Assembly (NCBI GenBank): GCA_964639275.1
Contig: CAZXCQ010000127.1
Coordinates: 1 to 17,354, forward strand
Direction: 5' to 3'
Origin: CAZXCQ01 sp964639275
GTDB taxonomy: Bacteria; Desulfobacterota; DSM-4660; Desulfatiglandales; Desulfatiglandaceae
Length of the DNA stretch: 17,354 bases
Part shown: in pieces, positions 15,523-17,354 of the stretch
How the letters are laid out: every line of letters starts with the position of its first letter
How positions within the stretch are numbered: position 1 is the first letter of the stretch
The notes under the pieces: model-generated
Database searches by the model: none
What the model was told of the DNA's origin: nothing
Seen by the model: the letters and a program-made list of their open reading frames with translations, nothing else
Translations under genes and position numbers: made by a program

Positions 15523-15621
15523 GTTTTTCACCTCCCTTCTCGTGGATGGGGCGGTTTTTTGGCCCTTGCCCTTGTGGTTATTTGTTGCTGCGGCCCAAGG
15601 GCGCCTATGACTCCTTTGTGT

Positions 15622-15650
15622 AGCATAGCCGAGTCTTGGCCCCAAGACAA
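15622..15650 (-). promoter_or_regulatory. Possible promoter of the secreted-protein gene, with palindrome
   Basis: On the minus strand TTGTCT (15650-15645) and TATGCT (15627-15622) are 17 bp apart, each 4 of 6 to consensus. A small inverted repeat, TCTTGG (15634-15639) with CCAAGA (15642-15647), overlaps the -35 box and might be an operator. The leader to 15522 would be about 93 nt. Confidence 0.4.
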
Positions 15651-15750
15651 TAAAATGAGTAACACGTTGGTCACTGAAACTAGCGAAATAGGGGTTTTCT
15701 TCCAAGCCCGAGGATAGTCATTGACCCGGCAGTTGAAACCTGTTCTGATT

Positions 15751-15823
15751 GTATCAATTTAGCTTTCTGCAAAATTGGTACTGGAATCTCTGTACCCCGG
15801 GTTTCAAAAGGCTAAAGTGTTAC
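15751..15823 (-). mobile_element. Minimal MITE-like element, copy E (73 bp) with 8-bp target duplication
   Basis: It begins GTATCAATTTAGCT and ends, inverted, GTAACACTTTAGCC. The whole element is one imperfect hairpin of about 31-bp arms with a 10-nt loop between GGTAC and GTACC. A perfect direct duplication TTCTGATT flanks it at 15743-15750 and 15824-15831, proving insertion. Same orientation as copy D, opposite to copy A. It lies 228 bp upstream of the secreted-protein gene. Confidence 0.88.
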
Positions 15824-15829
15824 TTCTGA

Positions 15830-16033
15830 TTAATCCTACAACGTAACTTAGAGAGACCGCCGTATTTCACATTCCGTCATGCCGGACTTGATAAGCCTGC
15901 CCCGTGCGTGATACGGGGGCATCCAGAAGTCCTCCCCTGGGCATGGAGTCAAATTGGCCGTCTTGCAGCCCATTCTGACTGGATTCCGGCTTTCGCCGGA
16001 ATGACGGCGTAACAAGTTTCGTTGTAGGGTTAA
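15830..16033. repeat. Second palindromic repeat family (CGTCATTCCGGC type) with 20-bp terminal inverted repeats
   Basis: Outer ends TTAATCCTACAACGTAACTT (15830-15849) and, inverted, 16033-16014 match at 18 of 20. Inside are REP-like units: CCGTCATGCCGG (15874-15885) paired with CCGGAATGACGG (15996-16007, 11 of 12), ATCCAG (15921-15926) with CTGGAT (15979-15984), and hairpins around 15898-15920 and 15984-16003. The ATTCCGGC/GCCGGAAT hairpin with flanking CGTCAT is a repeat type found in many unrelated bacteria. The frame through it (FRRKPESS) is a well-known spurious translation. Confidence 0.75.
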
Positions 16034-16138
16034 CTGTAGGGCTGATCCCTGTCATGGCTCAACAGTCGCCCTGGCGACCCTATATCCCTTTTTTGTGGGC
16101 ATGGTAGATCACAGAGAAACCCGGAGGGAGGATATGTT

Positions 16139-17305
16139 TTGCGGTTCTTGGCCTTTATCCTTGTTTTTTTAACACTCTATGGACTCCTTCACCTTTATGC
16201 CTTTCTAAAGATAAGGCGGGCCTTTGCCATGCCCAGAGGGGTGAGCATCCCTTTGGTCTGCCTTATGCTCGGCATGGTGTTCTGCCCCGTTATTGTCCGG
16301 GTTCTTGAAGGACTCGGCATGGAGACCCTCCCCAGGGTTTTCGGCTATACGGGCTATCTCTGGATGGGGGTCTTGCTCCTGTTTGTATGTTGCTGCCTTC
16401 TTATTGACATCGAGCGACTCCTCTGCTCAGCAGGGGCGTATTTTTTTAAAAGGAACCTCGGAAGGTGGACCTTGACCCCGAGGGCCGCGTTTCTTACCGC
16501 CCTGACGGTCTCTGTCGTGATATCCATCTATGGATACCTCGAGGCCCTGAACATCCGAACAGAAAGGGTCATAATCCGTACGCCCAAGATCTTCAAAGAA
16601 CCGGGAAGGCTCAGAATCGTTCAGATCTCCGATCTCCACCTGGGTCTAATCGTGAGAGGGTTTCGATTGCAAAAGATACTCGATGAAGTCCGCGCGGCAA
16701 GGCCGGACATACTGGTCTCAACCGGAGATCTCCTGGACGCACAGACCGACGACATGACAAGGATGGCCAACGCATTTGCCCATATCCATGCCCCTTACGG
16801 GAAGTTTGCGGTTACCGGGAATCACGAGTTCTACGCGGGGCTTGACCGGTCTCTGGCCTTTACGAAAGAGGCCGGTTTTACCGTGCTTCGGGGAGAGGTG
16901 CGTGATATCCCGGGAATGGTTCTTGTTGCCGGTGTGGACGATAAAGCGGCCAACCGATTTGGCCTTTCAAAAGGGGGGACTGAGGCGGAGTTGCTCTCTG
17001 CTCTCCCCAGGGATCGCTTTGTTTTGCTTCTGAAGCACAGGCCTCTTTTAGAGGAGCAATATGACAGGCCTTTTGACCTTCAACTCTCAGGCCACACCCA
17101 CGGAGGCCAGATCTTTCCGTTTAGCCTCATCATCGACCGGCTCTATCCGGTTGGTGCCGGGCTTCTGAGACTTGAGGACGGGGCCTTGCTCTACGTAAGC
17201 CGCGGGGCCGGTACCTGGGGACCACCCATCAGGTTTCTTGCCCCGCCTGCGGTGACCGTTATCGACCTCGTGCACGGAGAAGCAGGCGGGGTAAATCCTC
17301 CTTAG
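16139..17305 (+). CDS. Membrane-anchored metallophosphoesterase (YkuE/YaeI-like)
   Basis: A 388-residue protein. Residues 1-135 hold four hydrophobic segments (about 3-24, 37-55, 70-92, 114-134), so it is an inner-membrane protein. The calcineurin-type phosphoesterase domain follows, with all metal ligands: D165 and H167 (ISDLHLG), D197 (STGDLLD), N228 and H229 (TGNHEFYAG), H300 (LLKHRP), and H319 and H321 (SGHTHGGQIFP). Relatives include YkuE/YaeI-type phosphodiesterases acting on lipids or nucleotides; the substrate is unknown. The start is an unusual TTG at 16139, with GGAGG (16127-16131) seven bases upstream. An out-of-frame ATG at 16134 lies in the same ribosome site; one extra T in the following T-run would place it in frame, so the true N-terminus is uncertain. 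Confidence 0.9.
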   Translation: MRFLAFILVFLTLYGLLHLYAFLKIRRAFAMPRGVSIPLVCLMLGMVFCPVIVRVLEGLGMETLPRVFGYTGYLWMGVLLLFVCCCLLIDIERLLCSAGAYFFKRNLGRWTLTPRAAFLTALTVSVVISIYGYLEALNIRTERVIIRTPKIFKEPGRLRIVQISDLHLGLIVRGFRLQKILDEVRAARPDILVSTGDLLDAQTDDMTRMANAFAHIHAPYGKFAVTGNHEFYAGLDRSLAFTKEAGFTVLRGEVRDIPGMVLVAGVDDKAANRFGLSKGGTEAELLSALPRDRFVLLLKHRPLLEEQYDRPFDLQLSGHTHGGQIFPFSLIIDRLYPVGAGLLRLEDGALLYVSRGAGTWGPPIRFLAPPAVTVIDLVHGEAGGVNPP

Positions 17306-17354
17306 GGCTTGCGCAGAAATAACTTCGCAGAATTGGCGTCCAGATTTGGGTCAG

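Noticed and set aside
15867..16055. Minus-strand frame containing FRRKPESS
   Set aside because: Known spurious translation of the CGTCATTCCGGC-type repeat, not a gene.

Overview
The window looks like a stretch of chromosome from a moderately GC-rich, free-living bacterium. My best guess is a deltaproteobacterial (Desulfobacterota-type) lineage. That rests only on the style of the genes (full-length Lhr helicase, leucine dehydrogenase, COG1032-like radical SAM enzyme, small secreted protein of a familiar deltaproteobacterial type) and on abundant dispersed palindromic repeats. No rRNA, tRNA, phage, CRISPR array or transposase gene is visible.

Layout. Positions 1-397 hold no recognised gene. 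On the minus strand lie a glycerol-dehydrogenase-like gene (398-1486) and the very long helicase gene lhr (1561-6045), each with a good sigma70-type promoter. Diverging from lhr is a toxin-antitoxin pair (Phd/YefM-type antitoxin plus VapC PIN toxin, 6247-6944). Its consensus promoter is overlaid by a perfect 27-bp palindrome, a likely autoregulatory operator. Next come a YbaK/EbsC-type tRNA-editing gene (minus), a metallo-beta-lactamase-fold hydrolase (plus) and a radical SAM enzyme (plus), separated by palindromic repeat elements. Positions 10437-14128 form a minus-strand amino-acid cluster: leucine dehydrogenase, a PLP-dependent Cys/Met-metabolism enzyme and a class I aminotransferase, the last with its own promoter. 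After a repeat-rich gap come arfB (ribosome rescue), a small secreted protein (both minus), another repeat cluster, and a membrane-anchored metallophosphoesterase (plus).

The most interesting content is non-coding. Five related, wholly palindromic mobile-element-like repeats (A 6925-7188, D 7876-7969, B 8969-9221, C about 14579-14669, E 15751-15823) share terminal sequences of the form GTAACACTTTAGCC / GTATCAATTTAGCT. D and E are each flanked by a perfect 8-bp target duplication (AAATTTTT; TTCTGATT), and A by a 6/8 one. These are non-autonomous transposable elements (MITEs) moved by an unseen transposase; the GTAA ends and 8-bp duplications suggest an IS66-like enzyme. Their cores are modular: a 10-nt loop in E, a perfect 18-bp-arm hairpin in D, and in A and B a further structured core of about 150 nt whose stems show compensatory changes. 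Element A supplies the last five codons and the stop of vapC. A second palindromic family (15830-16033) and a third (10360-10423, 14224-14446) are also present.

Functionally the protein genes look like ordinary housekeeping and accessory genes. The only clear functional units are the toxin-antitoxin operon and the amino-acid cluster, whose enzymes could interconvert 2-oxo acids, ammonia and amino acids.
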